NCBI RefSeq assembly: GCF_000422925.1 | Contig: NZ_KE383957.1 | Coordinates: 1 to 64,000 of the forward strand | Reading direction: 5' to 3' | Source of the DNA: Paludibacterium yongneupense DSM 18731 | GTDB taxonomy: Bacteria; Pseudomonadota; Gammaproteobacteria; Burkholderiales; Chromobacteriaceae | Length of the DNA stretch: 64,000 nucleotides | Part shown: in pieces, positions 42,889-53,672 of the stretch | How positions within the stretch are numbered: the first letter of the stretch is position 1 | How the letters are laid out: the number at the start of each line of letters is the position of its first letter | Program-made: the position numbers and the translations under genes | Notes under the pieces: model-generated | The model's input: only the letters and a program-made list of their open reading frames with translations | Told to the model about the DNA's origin: nothing | The model's database searches: none

Positions 42889-42940
42889 GATCTCGCACTG
42901 CACCATTTCCGGAACGATATCCGCTACCAGGGAGCAATTC

Positions 42941-44215
42941 ATGCCGACTCGCCGCCATTTACTGAAATCCACCGCTCTGACTCTGGCTCTGGCCGCCGCC
43001 GGTCTGGCGTCCATGCCGGCTTTCGCCGCCGACACGATCAAGGTCGGCATACTGCACTCCTTGTCCGGCACCATGGCGATTTCCGAGACTTCGCTGAAGA
43101 ACATGGCCTTGTTCACCATCGATCAGATCAACGCCCATGGGGGAGTGCTCGGTAAAAAACTGGAGCCGGTCGTTGTCGATCCGGCGTCAAACTGGCCGTT
43201 GTTTGCCGAGAAAGCACGTCAGCTCCTGACGCGCGACAAGGTCGCCGTCACCTTCGGCTGTTGGACCTCGGTATCGCGCAAGTCGGTGCTGCCTGTGTAC
43301 GAAGAACTCAACGGCCTCCTGTTCTATCCGGTGCAGTACGAGGGCGAGGAGTTGTCGCCCAATGTGTTCTATACCGGTGCGGCGCCGAACCAGCAGGCGA
43401 TCCCTGCAGTGGAATACCTGATGAGCAAGGAAGGGGGCGGTGCCAAGCGATTCGTGCTTCTGGGCACCGATTATGTCTATCCGCGCACCACCAACAAGAT
43501 TCTGCGCGCCTTCCTCAAGTCGAAAGGCGTGAAGGACTCGGACATTCAGGAGGAGTACACCCCGTTCGGGCATAGCGACTACCAGACCATCGTCGCCAAT
43601 ATCAAGAGGTTCGCTGCAGGCGGCAAGACTGCCGTCATTTCGACGATCAATGGCGATTCCAATGTCCCGTTCTACAAGGAACTCGGAAATCAGGGGCTGA
43701 AGGCCACCGATGTGCCGGTGATGGCCTTTTCGGTCGGGGAGGAGGAGCTGAAAGGCATCGATACCAAACCCTTGCTCGGTCACCTCGCTGCCTGGAACTA
43801 CTTCATGAGCGTGAAGAATCCGGTCAATGGCAGATGGATTGCCGATTACAAGGCCTGGGCCAGGAAGAAGGGCCTGCCGGGGGCCGACAAGGTCGTGACC
43901 AACGATCCGATGGAAGCCACCTATGTCGGCATCAACATGTGGGCGCAGGCGGTCAAGAAGGCGGGGACCACCGATGTCGCCGCGGTGACTCGCGCGATGG
44001 CCGGCATGACCTTCAAGGCGCCGTCCGGTTTTACCTTGCAGATGGACCCGCGCAACCATCATCTGCACAAGCCGGTCATGATCGGCGAAGTGCAGGCCGA
44101 CGGACAGTTTTCGGTGGTATGGAAGACCCGGGCTCCGATCAAGGCGCAGCCGTGGAGCCCCTACATCCCCGGGGATGCGGGCAAGCCCGATACCCCGGTC
44201 AAAACCAGGCTTTGA
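42941..44215 (+). CDS. urtA: Urea ABC transporter substrate-binding protein UrtA
   Basis: The periplasmic urea-binding protein of the high-affinity UrtABCDE importer. The ATG at 42941 gives 424 residues with a Tat-like signal (TRRHLLK, then a hydrophobic stretch ending PAFA); the open frame to 42788 lacks a ribosome site and runs over the palindrome. The mature protein starts DTIKVGILHSLSGTMAISE, diagnostic for UrtA/AmiC-like proteins, and contains EGEELSPNVFYTGAAPNQQ. First gene of urtABCDE-ureDABCEFG. A 12-bp hairpin behind it probably raises its expression over the membrane components. Confidence 0.95.
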   Translation: MPTRRHLLKSTALTLALAAAGLASMPAFAADTIKVGILHSLSGTMAISETSLKNMALFTIDQINAHGGVLGKKLEPVVVDPASNWPLFAEKARQLLTRDKVAVTFGCWTSVSRKSVLPVYEELNGLLFYPVQYEGEELSPNVFYTGAAPNQQAIPAVEYLMSKEGGGAKRFVLLGTDYVYPRTTNKILRAFLKSKGVKDSDIQEEYTPFGHSDYQTIVANIKRFAAGGKTAVISTINGDSNVPFYKELGNQGLKATDVPVMAFSVGEEELKGIDTKPLLGHLAAWNYFMSVKNPVNGRWIADYKAWARKKGLPGADKVVTNDPMEATYVGINMWAQAVKKAGTTDVAAVTRAMAGMTFKAPSGFTLQMDPRNHHLHKPVMIGEVQADGQFSVVWKTRAPIKAQPWSPYIPGDAGKPDTPVKTRL

Positions 44216-44262
44216 TCGATGTCCGGTACCGATGGCGGTGCGTCTGGCGCCGCCGTCCGTCC

Positions 44263-44291
44263 GGAGCCGGCGCGTTGCCCGCGCCGGCTCC
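44263..44291 (+). terminator. Intra-operon hairpin behind urtA
   Basis: GGAGCCGGCGCG (44263-44274) and CGCGCCGGCTCC (44280-44291) form a perfect 12-bp stem with loop TTGCC in the 96-nt urtA-urtB gap. No T run follows. It probably stabilises urtA mRNA or attenuates the downstream genes. Confidence 0.7.
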
Positions 44292-44311
44292 CTAGCTGCC
44301 AGGAAGTTGCC

Positions 44312-45898
44312 ATGAATACTCCGCTACTGTACGTACTGGCCATGCTTGCCCTGCTGGCGAGCGCCGCGAATTGGGCGGCGGTGCCCGCCGCCGAGCTGGG
44401 GCGGGCCGATCCGGCTTCCCGCGCCGATCTCGTCGAGACCTGGGCCGGCGCGCCCGACAGTGCGCGCAACGCCGCCATCGCCGCGCTCGAGAACGGACAA
44501 CTGCTGACCGATGCCGACGCCACACATGTGTATCTGCAGGTGGGCGAGACGATAAAGGATGTCGAAAGCGGTCTAAGCCGCGCCACCCTGCCGGATGGAG
44601 TCGACGCGGTTCCTGTCAACAATGCGCTGCGGGTCGCGCTTGATACCTATCATGCCGCCAGCGGCTTGGGCGACGTATCGCCGGCGCATAGACTGGCGGC
44701 GGTGGAGGCGTTGCGCCAGGCGGCCAATCCCGCGCTGCTGCCTTTGCTTGTCGCGCGGCGCGGAAAGGAGAGCGACCCCGCCGTCATCGCGGCGCTGGAC
44801 AGCGCCCTCTCCACGTTGCAGCTGGCCAGCCCCGATGCCGGAACCCGTCTGGCGGCGATCGCGATGCTGGCCGGCAGCGACGACCCCGCGCTCCTGACCC
44901 GGCTTGTTCCCCTGACCGATCCGGGTAGCGAAGCCGATGCCGGCGTTCGCGCCGCAGCCCGGCACGCGGTGAGTGCGATCAAGACGCGGCAGATGGCCTA
45001 CAACCTGCTCGGCTATGCCTTCAGCGGCCTGAGCCTGGGGTCTGTTCTGCTGCTCGCCGCGCTCGGTCTGGCCATCACCTACGGCTTGCTGGGGGTGATC
45101 AATATGGCGCATGGCGAAATGCTGATGCTCGGTGCCTACGCGACCTATGCGGTGCAGAATCTGTTCCGCAGTCACTGGCCGGCTGCATTTGACGGTTACC
45201 TGCTCGCCGCGCTTCCGGTGGCATTTGCATTGACCTTCGTCGTCGGCATGGCGCTGGAGAGACTTGTCATCCGCCACCTCTACGGCCGTCCGCTGGAGAC
45301 CCTGCTGGCCACGTGGGGCATCAGCCTGATGCTGATCCAGGCCGTTCGCGTCGTCTTCGGTGCCCAGAACGTCGAAGTGTCCAATCCATCCTGGTTGTCG
45401 GGAGGCTGGCAGCTGACGCCGGCATTGACCCTGCCGTATAACCGCATCGCGATCATCGCGTTTGTCGCCGCCGTGCTGCTGCTGACCTGGCTGTTGCTCA
45501 AGCGGACGCGGCTCGGCTTGTTCGTGCGTGCGGTAACGCAGAACCGGTGCATGGCGGACAGCGTTGGCGTCGCGACCGGGCGTATCGACATGTTGGCTTT
45601 CGGACTGGGCTCGGGTATCGCCGGGCTGGGCGGAGTGGCGCTGAGCCAGATCGGGAATGTCGGACCCGAGCTCGGGCAGGGTTATATCGTGGACAGCTTC
45701 ATGGTCGTAGTGCTCGGCGGAGTCGGGCAGTTGGCCGGCACGGTTTACGGTGCGATGGGGCTGGGCGTCATCGGCAAGATTCTCGAGCCGTCGCTGGGGG
45801 CGGTGCTGGGCAAAATTTTCATCCTCGTGTTCATCATTCTGTTCATCCAGAAGCGCCCGCAGGGACTATTCGCCCTCAAGGGCCGGACGAACGACTAG
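44312..45898 (+). CDS. urtB: Urea ABC transporter permease UrtB
   Basis: An inner-membrane subunit of the branched-chain-type permease family, 528 residues from ATG 44312 (AGGAAG upstream). As in other UrtB proteins, a long extracytoplasmic N-terminal region (~20-225, Ala/Leu-rich, possibly HEAT-like helical repeats) follows a signal sequence. The permease core then begins near residue 230 (LLGYAFSGLSLGSVLLLAAL, GLLGVINMAHGEMLMLGAYA). The C-terminus FIQKRPQGLFALKGR is typical. Confidence 0.94.
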   Translation: MNTPLLYVLAMLALLASAANWAAVPAAELGRADPASRADLVETWAGAPDSARNAAIAALENGQLLTDADATHVYLQVGETIKDVESGLSRATLPDGVDAVPVNNALRVALDTYHAASGLGDVSPAHRLAAVEALRQAANPALLPLLVARRGKESDPAVIAALDSALSTLQLASPDAGTRLAAIAMLAGSDDPALLTRLVPLTDPGSEADAGVRAAARHAVSAIKTRQMAYNLLGYAFSGLSLGSVLLLAALGLAITYGLLGVINMAHGEMLMLGAYATYAVQNLFRSHWPAAFDGYLLAALPVAFALTFVVGMALERLVIRHLYGRPLETLLATWGISLMLIQAVRVVFGAQNVEVSNPSWLSGGWQLTPALTLPYNRIAIIAFVAAVLLLTWLLLKRTRLGLFVRAVTQNRCMADSVGVATGRIDMLAFGLGSGIAGLGGVALSQIGNVGPELGQGYIVDSFMVVVLGGVGQLAGTVYGAMGLGVIGKILEPSLGAVLGKIFILVFIILFIQKRPQGLFALKGRTND

Positions 45899-45908
45899 GA
45901 GACGTTTC

Positions 45909-47009
45909 ATGCCTCAACCGATATCGCTGCGTTTGGCTGCCGTACTGGGGCCGCGCCTGGGGACCTGTGTCTGCGTCGCGACGCTGCTTGCCTTGCTCGC
46001 CATGCCGGCACTGCATTTGTGGACGGCCGAGAGTAGTGCGTTGCACGTGAGTGCCTATTCGCTGACCCTGGTCGGCAAGATCCTGTGCTATGCCATCGTC
46101 GCACTGGCACTGGACCTGGTATGGGGCTACACCGGTCTGTTGAGCCTCGGACATGGGCTTTTCTTCGCGCTGGGTGGCTATGGCATGGGAATGTATTTGA
46201 TGCGTTCGATCGGTCGCGACGGGAATTACCAGAGCGCCTTGCCGGATTTCATGGTGTTCCTGGACTGGAAAACCCTGCCCTGGTTCTGGCGGGGCAGCGA
46301 GCATTTCGCCTGGGCGCTGTTTCTGGCGGCGGCGGTACCGGGCCTGCTCGCGCTGGTTTTTGGCTGGCTGGCGTTCCGGTCGCGCATCAAGGGTGTCTAT
46401 TTCTCCATCATGACGCAGGCACTGACCTACGCAGCCATGCTGTTGTTCTTCCGTAACGAGACCGGCTTTGGCGGTAATAACGGCTTTACCGATTTCAAAC
46501 GTATTCTCGGCTACGGTATCGCGGCGCCGGGGACGCGCGCTGCCCTGTTCGCGCTGACCGTGTTGTTGCTGGGGGCGGCGCTGCTGGCGAGCCGCTGCTT
46601 GGTGAACAGCCGCTTCGGCCGCCTGCTGACCGCCATTCGCGATGCCGAGTCGAGACTGATGTTCTGCGGTTACGACCCGCTCTATTTCAAGCTGGCGATC
46701 TGGGTGTTCTCTGCCGTGCTGTGCGGGCTGGCCGGCGCCTTGTACGTGCCGCAGGCCGGCATCATCAATCCGGGCGAGATGGCACCGGCCAATTCGATCG
46801 AAATTGCGATCTGGGTCGCGGTGGGCGGGCGGGCTACCCTGATCGGTCCTGTGTTGGGCGCGGTGCTCGTCAACGCGGCCAAGAGCGGCTTCACCATGGC
46901 GTTCCCCGACTACTGGCTGTTTTTCCTCGGTTTCCTGTTCATCGCGGTAACGGTGTTGCTGCCCCGCGGCTTGATGGGGATTTTCAACGCAGGCAAGGGA
47001 GAGCGCTGA
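45909..47009 (+). CDS. urtC: Urea ABC transporter permease UrtC
   Basis: The second permease, 366 residues, starting at ATG 45909 with AGGAG ahead. The LivM-type motifs WGYTGLLSLGHGLFFALGGY and SRIKGVYFSIMTQALTYA are clear, as is the C-terminal VAVGGRATLIGPVLGAVLV. An in-frame opening to 45750 lies wholly inside urtB and is not used. Third gene of the operon. Confidence 0.95.
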   Translation: MPQPISLRLAAVLGPRLGTCVCVATLLALLAMPALHLWTAESSALHVSAYSLTLVGKILCYAIVALALDLVWGYTGLLSLGHGLFFALGGYGMGMYLMRSIGRDGNYQSALPDFMVFLDWKTLPWFWRGSEHFAWALFLAAAVPGLLALVFGWLAFRSRIKGVYFSIMTQALTYAAMLLFFRNETGFGGNNGFTDFKRILGYGIAAPGTRAALFALTVLLLGAALLASRCLVNSRFGRLLTAIRDAESRLMFCGYDPLYFKLAIWVFSAVLCGLAGALYVPQAGIINPGEMAPANSIEIAIWVAVGGRATLIGPVLGAVLVNAAKSGFTMAFPDYWLFFLGFLFIAVTVLLPRGLMGIFNAGKGER

Positions 47010-47010
47010 T

Positions 47011-47832
47011 ATGACGCGATCTGTCGCGATGCCGGCCGGTGGCCGGGAAGGGGAGGGGCTCGGGCGCCCGCTGCAGCCGGGGGTCGACACGAGCAACGGC
47101 CAGATCCTCTATCTTGACGATATCACCGTCAGCTTCGACGGTTTTCGCGCGCTGAACAAGCTGACGCTGACTATCGGCGTGGGCGAGCTGCGCTGTGTGA
47201 TCGGCCCCAATGGCGCCGGCAAGACCACGATGATGGATGTGATCACCGGCAAGACGCGCCCCGATTCCGGCACCGCTTTTTTCGGACAGACCCTGGACCT
47301 GAGCCGCTACCGGGAAGCGGAAATCGCCCAGCTAGGCATCGGGCGCAAGTTTCAGAAACCGACGGTTTTTGAAGCGATGACGGTGGGCGAGAATCTGGAA
47401 CTGGCGCTGGCCGGCGACAAATCGGTCTGGGCCAGCCTGAGAGCGCGACTCGACGGCGCCCAGCGCGACCGGATCGATGCGCTGCTGGTGTTGATCCGGC
47501 TGCAGGACGAACGGCGGCGGTTGGCCGGACGGCTGTCGCACGGGCAGAAGCAATGGCTGGAAATCGGCATGTTGCTGGCACAGGAGCCCAAGCTGCTGCT
47601 GCTGGACGAACCGGTGGCCGGAATGACCGATGCCGAGACCGACAAAACGGCCGAACTGCTGCTCAGCCTCAGGGGCAAGCATTCGCTGATGGTCGTCGAG
47701 CATGACATGGCGTTTATCGCGAGCATCGCCGAGCGGGTGACGGTGCTGGCGGAGGGGGCGGTGCTGGCCGAGGGCAGTCTGGCCCAGGTGCAGGCCGATG
47801 AACGGGTGGCCGAGGTGTATCTCGGGCGGTGA
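47011..47832 (+). CDS. urtD: Urea ABC transporter ATP-binding protein UrtD
   Basis: An LivG-type ATPase, 273 residues. Walker A GPNGAGKTTMM, the Q loop region IGRKFQKPTVFEAMTVGEN, signature LSHGQKQWLEIGM (the SHGQKQWLE form is characteristic of UrtD), Walker B LLLDEPVAGM, and the H loop VVEHDMAF are present. The first ~30 residues precede the ABC domain and are poorly conserved; a later start is possible. It starts 1 nt after the urtC stop. Confidence 0.95.
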   Translation: MTRSVAMPAGGREGEGLGRPLQPGVDTSNGQILYLDDITVSFDGFRALNKLTLTIGVGELRCVIGPNGAGKTTMMDVITGKTRPDSGTAFFGQTLDLSRYREAEIAQLGIGRKFQKPTVFEAMTVGENLELALAGDKSVWASLRARLDGAQRDRIDALLVLIRLQDERRRLAGRLSHGQKQWLEIGMLLAQEPKLLLLDEPVAGMTDAETDKTAELLLSLRGKHSLMVVEHDMAFIASIAERVTVLAEGAVLAEGSLAQVQADERVAEVYLGR

Positions 47833-47865
47833 CGCTCTTGCGTATCGGGATCGGAGGAAAGCCGT

Positions 47866-48564
47866 ATGCTGCAGGTCGAACAACTCAATCAATACTACGG
47901 TGGCAGCCATATTCTGCGCGATGTCAGCTTCGACGCGCCTGTCGGCGCGGTGACGTGCATACTCGGGCGCAACGGGGTGGGCAAGTCCACCCTGCTCAAA
48001 TGCTTGATGGGGCAGCTCGCGGCGAAGAGCGGAAGGATACGCTGGCAGGGCGAGGACATCACCCGCTATGCGCCCCACCGCCGCGCAGGGCGCGGCATCG
48101 CTTACGTGCCGCAGGGGCGCGAGATTTTTCCGCGTCTGACGGTGGAGGAAAATCTGCGCATGGGACTCGCCCGTTTCGGCGGGCGCCGCGGGCGCGAGCT
48201 CCCGCACGAGGTTTTCGCCATGTTTCCGGTCTTGCGCGAAATGCAGCAGCGTCGTGGCGGCGATCTGTCCGGCGGCCAGCAGCAGCAACTCGCTATTGCC
48301 CGGGCACTGGTCGGCCGGCCCTCGCTGCTGATTCTCGACGAGCCGACCGAGGGCATTCAGCCGTCCATCATCAAGCAGATCGGCGAGGTGATCAAACAGC
48401 TTGCGCAGCGAGGCGATATGGCGATTCTGCTGGTGGAACAGTATTATGATTTTGCCGAAGAACTGGCCGACAACTACTTGGTCATGGCGCGCGGCGAGAT
48501 GGTCAAGGCCGGTTCCGGCGCCGCGATGTCCGCCGACGGCGTGCGCGAGTTGCTGGCGATTTGA
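47866..48564 (+). CDS. urtE: Urea ABC transporter ATP-binding protein UrtE
   Basis: An LivF-type ATPase, 232 residues, with a strong ribosome site (GGAGG). Walker A GRNGVGKSTLL, the family-typical LTVEENLRMGLARFG, signature LSGGQQQQLAIARAL, and Walker B LLILDEPTEGIQPSII. MLQVEQLNQYYGGSHILRDV is a standard UrtE N-terminus. It pairs with UrtD to energise urea uptake, and is followed after 89 nt by ureD. Confidence 0.96.
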   Translation: MLQVEQLNQYYGGSHILRDVSFDAPVGAVTCILGRNGVGKSTLLKCLMGQLAAKSGRIRWQGEDITRYAPHRRAGRGIAYVPQGREIFPRLTVEENLRMGLARFGGRRGRELPHEVFAMFPVLREMQQRRGGDLSGGQQQQLAIARALVGRPSLLILDEPTEGIQPSIIKQIGEVIKQLAQRGDMAILLVEQYYDFAEELADNYLVMARGEMVKAGSGAAMSADGVRELLAI

Positions 48565-48653
48565 GGCCTGCGCCGAATGAGTGCCTTGGTACGGATTTTG
48601 CTGCACGTCATGCACCGATCCCGACAGGTGACCCCCAAGCCCGGTCCGCAACG

Positions 48654-49499
48654 ATGAAGCCAGACGACGCTCCTCCACACCTGCTCAAGCTGGGCTGGCA
48701 CGCCAGCCTGGAACTCGGCTACGCCGTGCGCGGCGGCCGCACCGTTCCGGTGCAGCGGCGGCACCATGGCCCGCTTCGGGTGCAAAAGCATTTTATCGAC
48801 CCGGCCGGCGCCTGCCAGCATATCGTCGTTCACCCGCCGGGCGGCATCGCCGGTGGCGACCGCTTGCGCGTCGATGTCGCGCTGGCGGGGGGCGCGGATG
48901 TCCTGATCACCAGTCCCGGTGCGGCCAAATGGTACGATGGCTTCGGCCATTCCGCCGGGCAGATCCTGAATTTCGAACTGGAGGCCGGCTCGCGGCTCGC
49001 ATGGCTGCCGCAGGAAACCATACTCTATGCCGGAGCCGATGTGAGACTGGAAATGCGTGCGCGCCTGCACGGCGATGCCGGCCTGCTGTTCGGCGATGTC
49101 GTCTGCCTCGGCCGGCCCGCCTGTGCCGAGACCTTCATGCGCGGTGCGTGGCGCCAACTTTCGGAAATCGAACGCGACGACAGACTGATCTGGTGCGAGC
49201 ACACCGTGCTGACCGCCGGCACCCCCTTGCTGACATCGCCGGTCGGGCTGGCCGGGCGTTCTACCGTCGGCCTGCTGCTGTGGGCGGGTCCGCCGCTGCC
49301 GCCGGAAATGCATCGCTCGGTGCTGGCGCTGGAGACGGGCGGGCAGGCCGCGGCCAGCCAGCTGCCCGATGTCTGGGTTGCCCGTTTTGCCGGCGATTCC
49401 GCCGAGGAGGCGCAGCGCTGGCTGCGGTGCGCTCGTGCCTTGATCCATCCCTTTACCCATGGCCGCCCCGCGCATGATCCGCGCATATGGGCGACCTGA
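48654..49499 (+). CDS. ureD: Urease accessory protein UreD (UreH)
   Basis: A chaperone that holds apo-urease during nickel insertion together with UreF and UreG. Start at ATG 48654 gives 281 residues; an upstream TTG at 48561 would overlap the urtE stop and add 31 unconserved residues, although the SD before 48654 is weak. Conserved UreD features are [23 protein letters not shown] and [12 protein letters not shown]. First ure gene, in the common proteobacterial order ureDABCEFG. The 3' end overlaps the short extension frame of ureA. Confidence 0.94.
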   Translation: MKPDDAPPHLLKLGWHASLELGYAVRGGRTVPVQRRHHGPLRVQKHFIDPAGACQHIVVHPPGGIAGGDRLRVDVALAGGADVLITSPGAAKWYDGFGHSAGQILNFELEAGSRLAWLPQETILYAGADVRLEMRARLHGDAGLLFGDVVCLGRPACAETFMRGAWRQLSEIERDDRLIWCEHTVLTAGTPLLTSPVGLAGRSTVGLLLWAGPPLPPEMHRSVLALETGGQAAASQLPDVWVARFAGDSAEEAQRWLRCARALIHPFTHGRPAHDPRIWAT

Positions 49500-49519
49500 A
49501 CCGACACAAGGCGAATCTC

Positions 49520-49822
49520 ATGGAACTGACTCCCCGCGAGAAGGACAAGATGCTGATTTTCACCGCCGGCCTGGTGGCCGAGCGGCGTCGCGCACGCGGC
49601 TTGAAACTGAACTATCCGGAAGCGGTGGCTTTCATCAGCGCCGCGATTCTCGAAGGCGCGCGCGACGGCAACAGCGTGGCCGAACTCATGCACTACGGTA
49701 CCACCCTGCTCACGCGCGACGAGGTCATGGACGGTGTGGCGGAGATGATCAGCGAGATTCAGGTCGAGGCGACTTTCCCGGACGGCACCAAGCTGGTGAC
49801 CGTCCATCAGCCCATCGTATGA
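49520..49822 (+). CDS. ureA: Urease gamma subunit (UreA)
   Basis: The small structural subunit of nickel-dependent urease. Start at 49520 yields the canonical 100 residues beginning [20 protein letters not shown]; the in-frame ATG at 49487 lies within ureD and adds 11 non-conserved residues. [19 protein letters not shown] and LMHYGTTLL are conserved, and the C-terminus VTVHQPI is typical. Confidence 0.97.
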   Translation: MELTPREKDKMLIFTAGLVAERRRARGLKLNYPEAVAFISAAILEGARDGNSVAELMHYGTTLLTRDEVMDGVAEMISEIQVEATFPDGTKLVTVHQPIV

Positions 49823-49832
49823 GGAGCGGCGA

Positions 49833-50134
49833 ATGATTCCAGGCGAAGTGCGCGCCGTCAGCGGCGAGATCGAACTCAATCCCGGGCGGGCGACGCTTGC
49901 CCTGGTCGTGGCTAACAGCGGGGACCGGCCGATCCAGGTCGGCTCGCACTACCATTTTGCCGAAACCAATGCGGCTCTGGTGTTCGATCGCGTGGCGGCG
50001 CGCGGCTTCCGGCTCAACATTGCCGCCGGTACCGCCGTGCGCTTCGAACCCGGCCAGACTCGAACCGTCGAGTTGGTGGCCCTGGCCGGTGAGCGCAAGG
50101 TGTATGGATTCCAGGGGCAAGTGATGGGGGCGTT

Positions 50135-50138
<4 letters not shown>
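49833..50138 (+). CDS. ureB: Urease beta subunit (UreB)
   Basis: 101 residues beginning [19 protein letters not shown], with the conserved [21 protein letters not shown] and the C-terminal GFQGQVMG. It overlaps ureC by 4 nt (ATGA), consistent with 1:1:1 subunit production. Confidence 0.97.
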
Positions 50139-51835
<1,697 letters not shown>

Positions 51836-51849
51836 ACGAGGAGAGTCGC

Positions 51850-52347
51850 ATGCTGGTCATTACACGGCGCGCCGACGATGCGACGCGCTGGGACGCCGAG
51901 TTGGTGATGAGTTTCGAGCTGCGCAGCAAAAGCCGCTTGCGGACATCGACGACCGGCGGCGAAGACGTCGGCCTGTTTCTCGAGGCGGGCCGGCCATTGC
52001 GCCATGGCGAGGTGCTACAGGCCGAAGACGGTCGCCGGGTGCGCGTGACGGCGGCTCCGGAGGCGCTGTTGCAGGTCCGTTGCGGTTCGGAGGTCGAGCT
52101 GTGCCGTGCGGCTTATCACCTTGGCAACCGGCATGTGCATCTGGAGGTCGGCGACGGTTGGCTGCGCTTGCTCGACGATGAGGTGCTTGCGCAGATGCTG
52201 CGCCAGATGGGGGCCGAGGTCGAACGCCTTGCCTCTCCGTTCCAGCCCGAACACGGTGCCTATGGTGGCGGGCACCATCATTCGCATGGCAAGGATGCGG
52301 CTTTCCAGTACGCGCCGCGCCTGCACCAGTTCGCGAACGGCGGATGA
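51850..52347 (+). CDS. ureE: Urease accessory protein UreE (nickel metallochaperone)
   Basis: Delivers Ni2+ to the UreDFG-apo-urease complex. ATG 51850 gives 165 residues; upstream extension is inside ureC. The peptide-binding-like N-terminal domain is followed by the nickel-binding domain (AYHLGNRHVHLEVG, with the conserved His). The C-terminal tail is moderately His-rich (GGGHHHSHGKD), shorter than the long His tails of Klebsiella-type UreE. It overlaps ureF by 4 nt. Confidence 0.95.
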   Translation: MLVITRRADDATRWDAELVMSFELRSKSRLRTSTTGGEDVGLFLEAGRPLRHGEVLQAEDGRRVRVTAAPEALLQVRCGSEVELCRAAYHLGNRHVHLEVGDGWLRLLDDEVLAQMLRQMGAEVERLASPFQPEHGAYGGGHHHSHGKDAAFQYAPRLHQFANGG

Positions 52348-53027
52348 TGCCCTCGCTCGCGGTAGTGCAACTTCTGCGTCTGTCCAGCCCGGGCTTGCCG
52401 ATTGGCGGGTTCAGCTATTCGCAGGGCATGGAGAGCGCGCTTGAACTCGGTCTGGTGCACGATGCCGGTAGCGCGCGAGACTGGCTGCTTCAGGTATTGC
52501 ACGGCCCGCTCAGCCGTTTCGACGCCGCCTTGCTGGCTCGCGCCTGGCGCGCGCGTGCGGCTGGCGATGACGCGGCTCTGCTTGCCATCAACCGGCGCGT
52601 GCTGGCCAGCCGGGATAGCCGCGAACAACGCCAGGAAAACGAGCAGATGGGGTACTCGCTGCGGCGCCTGTTCGTCGAACTGCCGGAGGGGAGGGCGCGG
52701 CCGTGGCCAGAGTCCTTGCAAACCGTGCCGCTCGCGCTGCTCGTCGCCTGGGCGCTGGCGGCGTATTCGCTCCAGCTCGATGCCGACGCCGCGGTTGAAG
52801 GTTTTCTGTGGAGCTGGCTCGAGAATCAGGTGATGGTGCTGCTCAAGGCCATGCCGATGGGGCAGACCGACGGGCAGCGGCTGCTGTCGGCGCTGTTGCC
52901 CGACATCGTCGGCGCGGCGCGGACGGCGCTCGAACTGCCCGACGATGAACTCAGTAATTTCGCGCCCGGGCTGGCCTGGGTGGCGATGAAGCATGAAACC
53001 CAATACAGCCGCTTGTTCCGCTCCTGA
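52344..53027 (+). CDS. ureF: Urease accessory protein UreF
   Basis: 227 residues. UreF regulates GTP hydrolysis by UreG and bridges UreD to UreG. Conserved features: LLRLSSPGLPIGGFSYSQGME, the SRDSREQRQENEQMGYSL helix, and the C-terminal Arg-containing MKHETQYSRLFRS. It overlaps ureE by 4 nt and is followed by ureG after 33 nt. Confidence 0.95.
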   Translation: MMPSLAVVQLLRLSSPGLPIGGFSYSQGMESALELGLVHDAGSARDWLLQVLHGPLSRFDAALLARAWRARAAGDDAALLAINRRVLASRDSREQRQENEQMGYSLRRLFVELPEGRARPWPESLQTVPLALLVAWALAAYSLQLDADAAVEGFLWSWLENQVMVLLKAMPMGQTDGQRLLSALLPDIVGAARTALELPDDELSNFAPGLAWVAMKHETQYSRLFRS

Positions 53028-53060
53028 CGCGGATGCGGCACCCGGCAACAGGAGAATTCC

Positions 53061-53672
53061 ATGCAAAAAGCGCCTTTGCGCGTCGGTATCGGCGGGCCGG
53101 TCGGCTCAGGCAAGACCCATCTGACCTGGGCCTTGTGCACCGCCCTGCGCGAACGCTACAACATAGCGGTAGTGACCAACGATATTTATACCCAGGAAGA
53201 TGCACAGTTCCTGGTTCGCAACCAGGCCCTGGCGCCGGACCGTATCATCGGCGTCGAAACCGGCGGCTGCCCGCATACTGCGATCCGCGAGGATGCCTCG
53301 ATCAATCTCGAGGCGGTGGCCCGTCTCAATGCGGCTCACCCCGGGCTCGACGTGATTTTCATCGAAAGCGGCGGCGACAATCTGGCGGCGACGTTCAGCC
53401 CCGAACTATCGGATCTGACCGTGTATGTGATCGACGTCTCGGCCGGGGACAAAATCCCGCGCAAGGGCGGGCCCGGCATCTGCAAGTCCGATCTGCTGGT
53501 GATCAACAAAATAGACCTCGCCCCCATGGTCGGTGCCTCGCTCGAGGTGATGGCGCGCGATGCGAAGACGATGCGCGGCGAGCGCCCTTTCGTATTTTCC
53601 AACCTCAAGGTCGGACAGGGCCTGAGCGACATCATCGGTTTCATCGAGGAGCGGGGAATGCTGACCTTGTAA
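53061..53672 (+). CDS. ureG: Urease accessory GTPase UreG
   Basis: A SIMIBI-class GTPase that powers nickel insertion. 203 residues with P-loop GGPVGSGKT (11-19), the metal-binding Cys-Pro-His motif in [10 protein letters not shown], the ESGGDN switch and NKIDLAP. It is the last ure gene. Its 3' end overlaps that of the convergent CoxE-like gene by 32 nt. Confidence 0.97.
   Translation: MQKAPLRVGIGGPVGSGKTHLTWALCTALRERYNIAVVTNDIYTQEDAQFLVRNQALAPDRIIGVETGGCPHTAIREDASINLEAVARLNAAHPGLDVIFIESGGDNLAATFSPELSDLTVYVIDVSAGDKIPRKGGPGICKSDLLVINKIDLAPMVGASLEVMARDAKTMRGERPFVFSNLKVGQGLSDIIGFIEERGMLTL

Larger units (their letters stand above)
42543..42940. other. Divergent regulatory spacer between the MATE gene and urtA
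   Basis: 398 bp without a gene. It holds a perfect 18-bp palindrome (42843-42860), a candidate -10 (42883-42888) and the urtA ribosome binding site (AGGGAG at ~42928-42933). A sigma-54 consensus was looked for and not found. The left half is very GC-rich and should hold the MATE promoter. Confidence 0.65.

Noticed and set aside
42543-42940. Sigma-54 promoter for urtABCDE
   Set aside because: No TGGCAC-N5-TTGCW element with GG-N10-GC spacing is present; the evidence favours an activated sigma-70 promoter with a palindrome.
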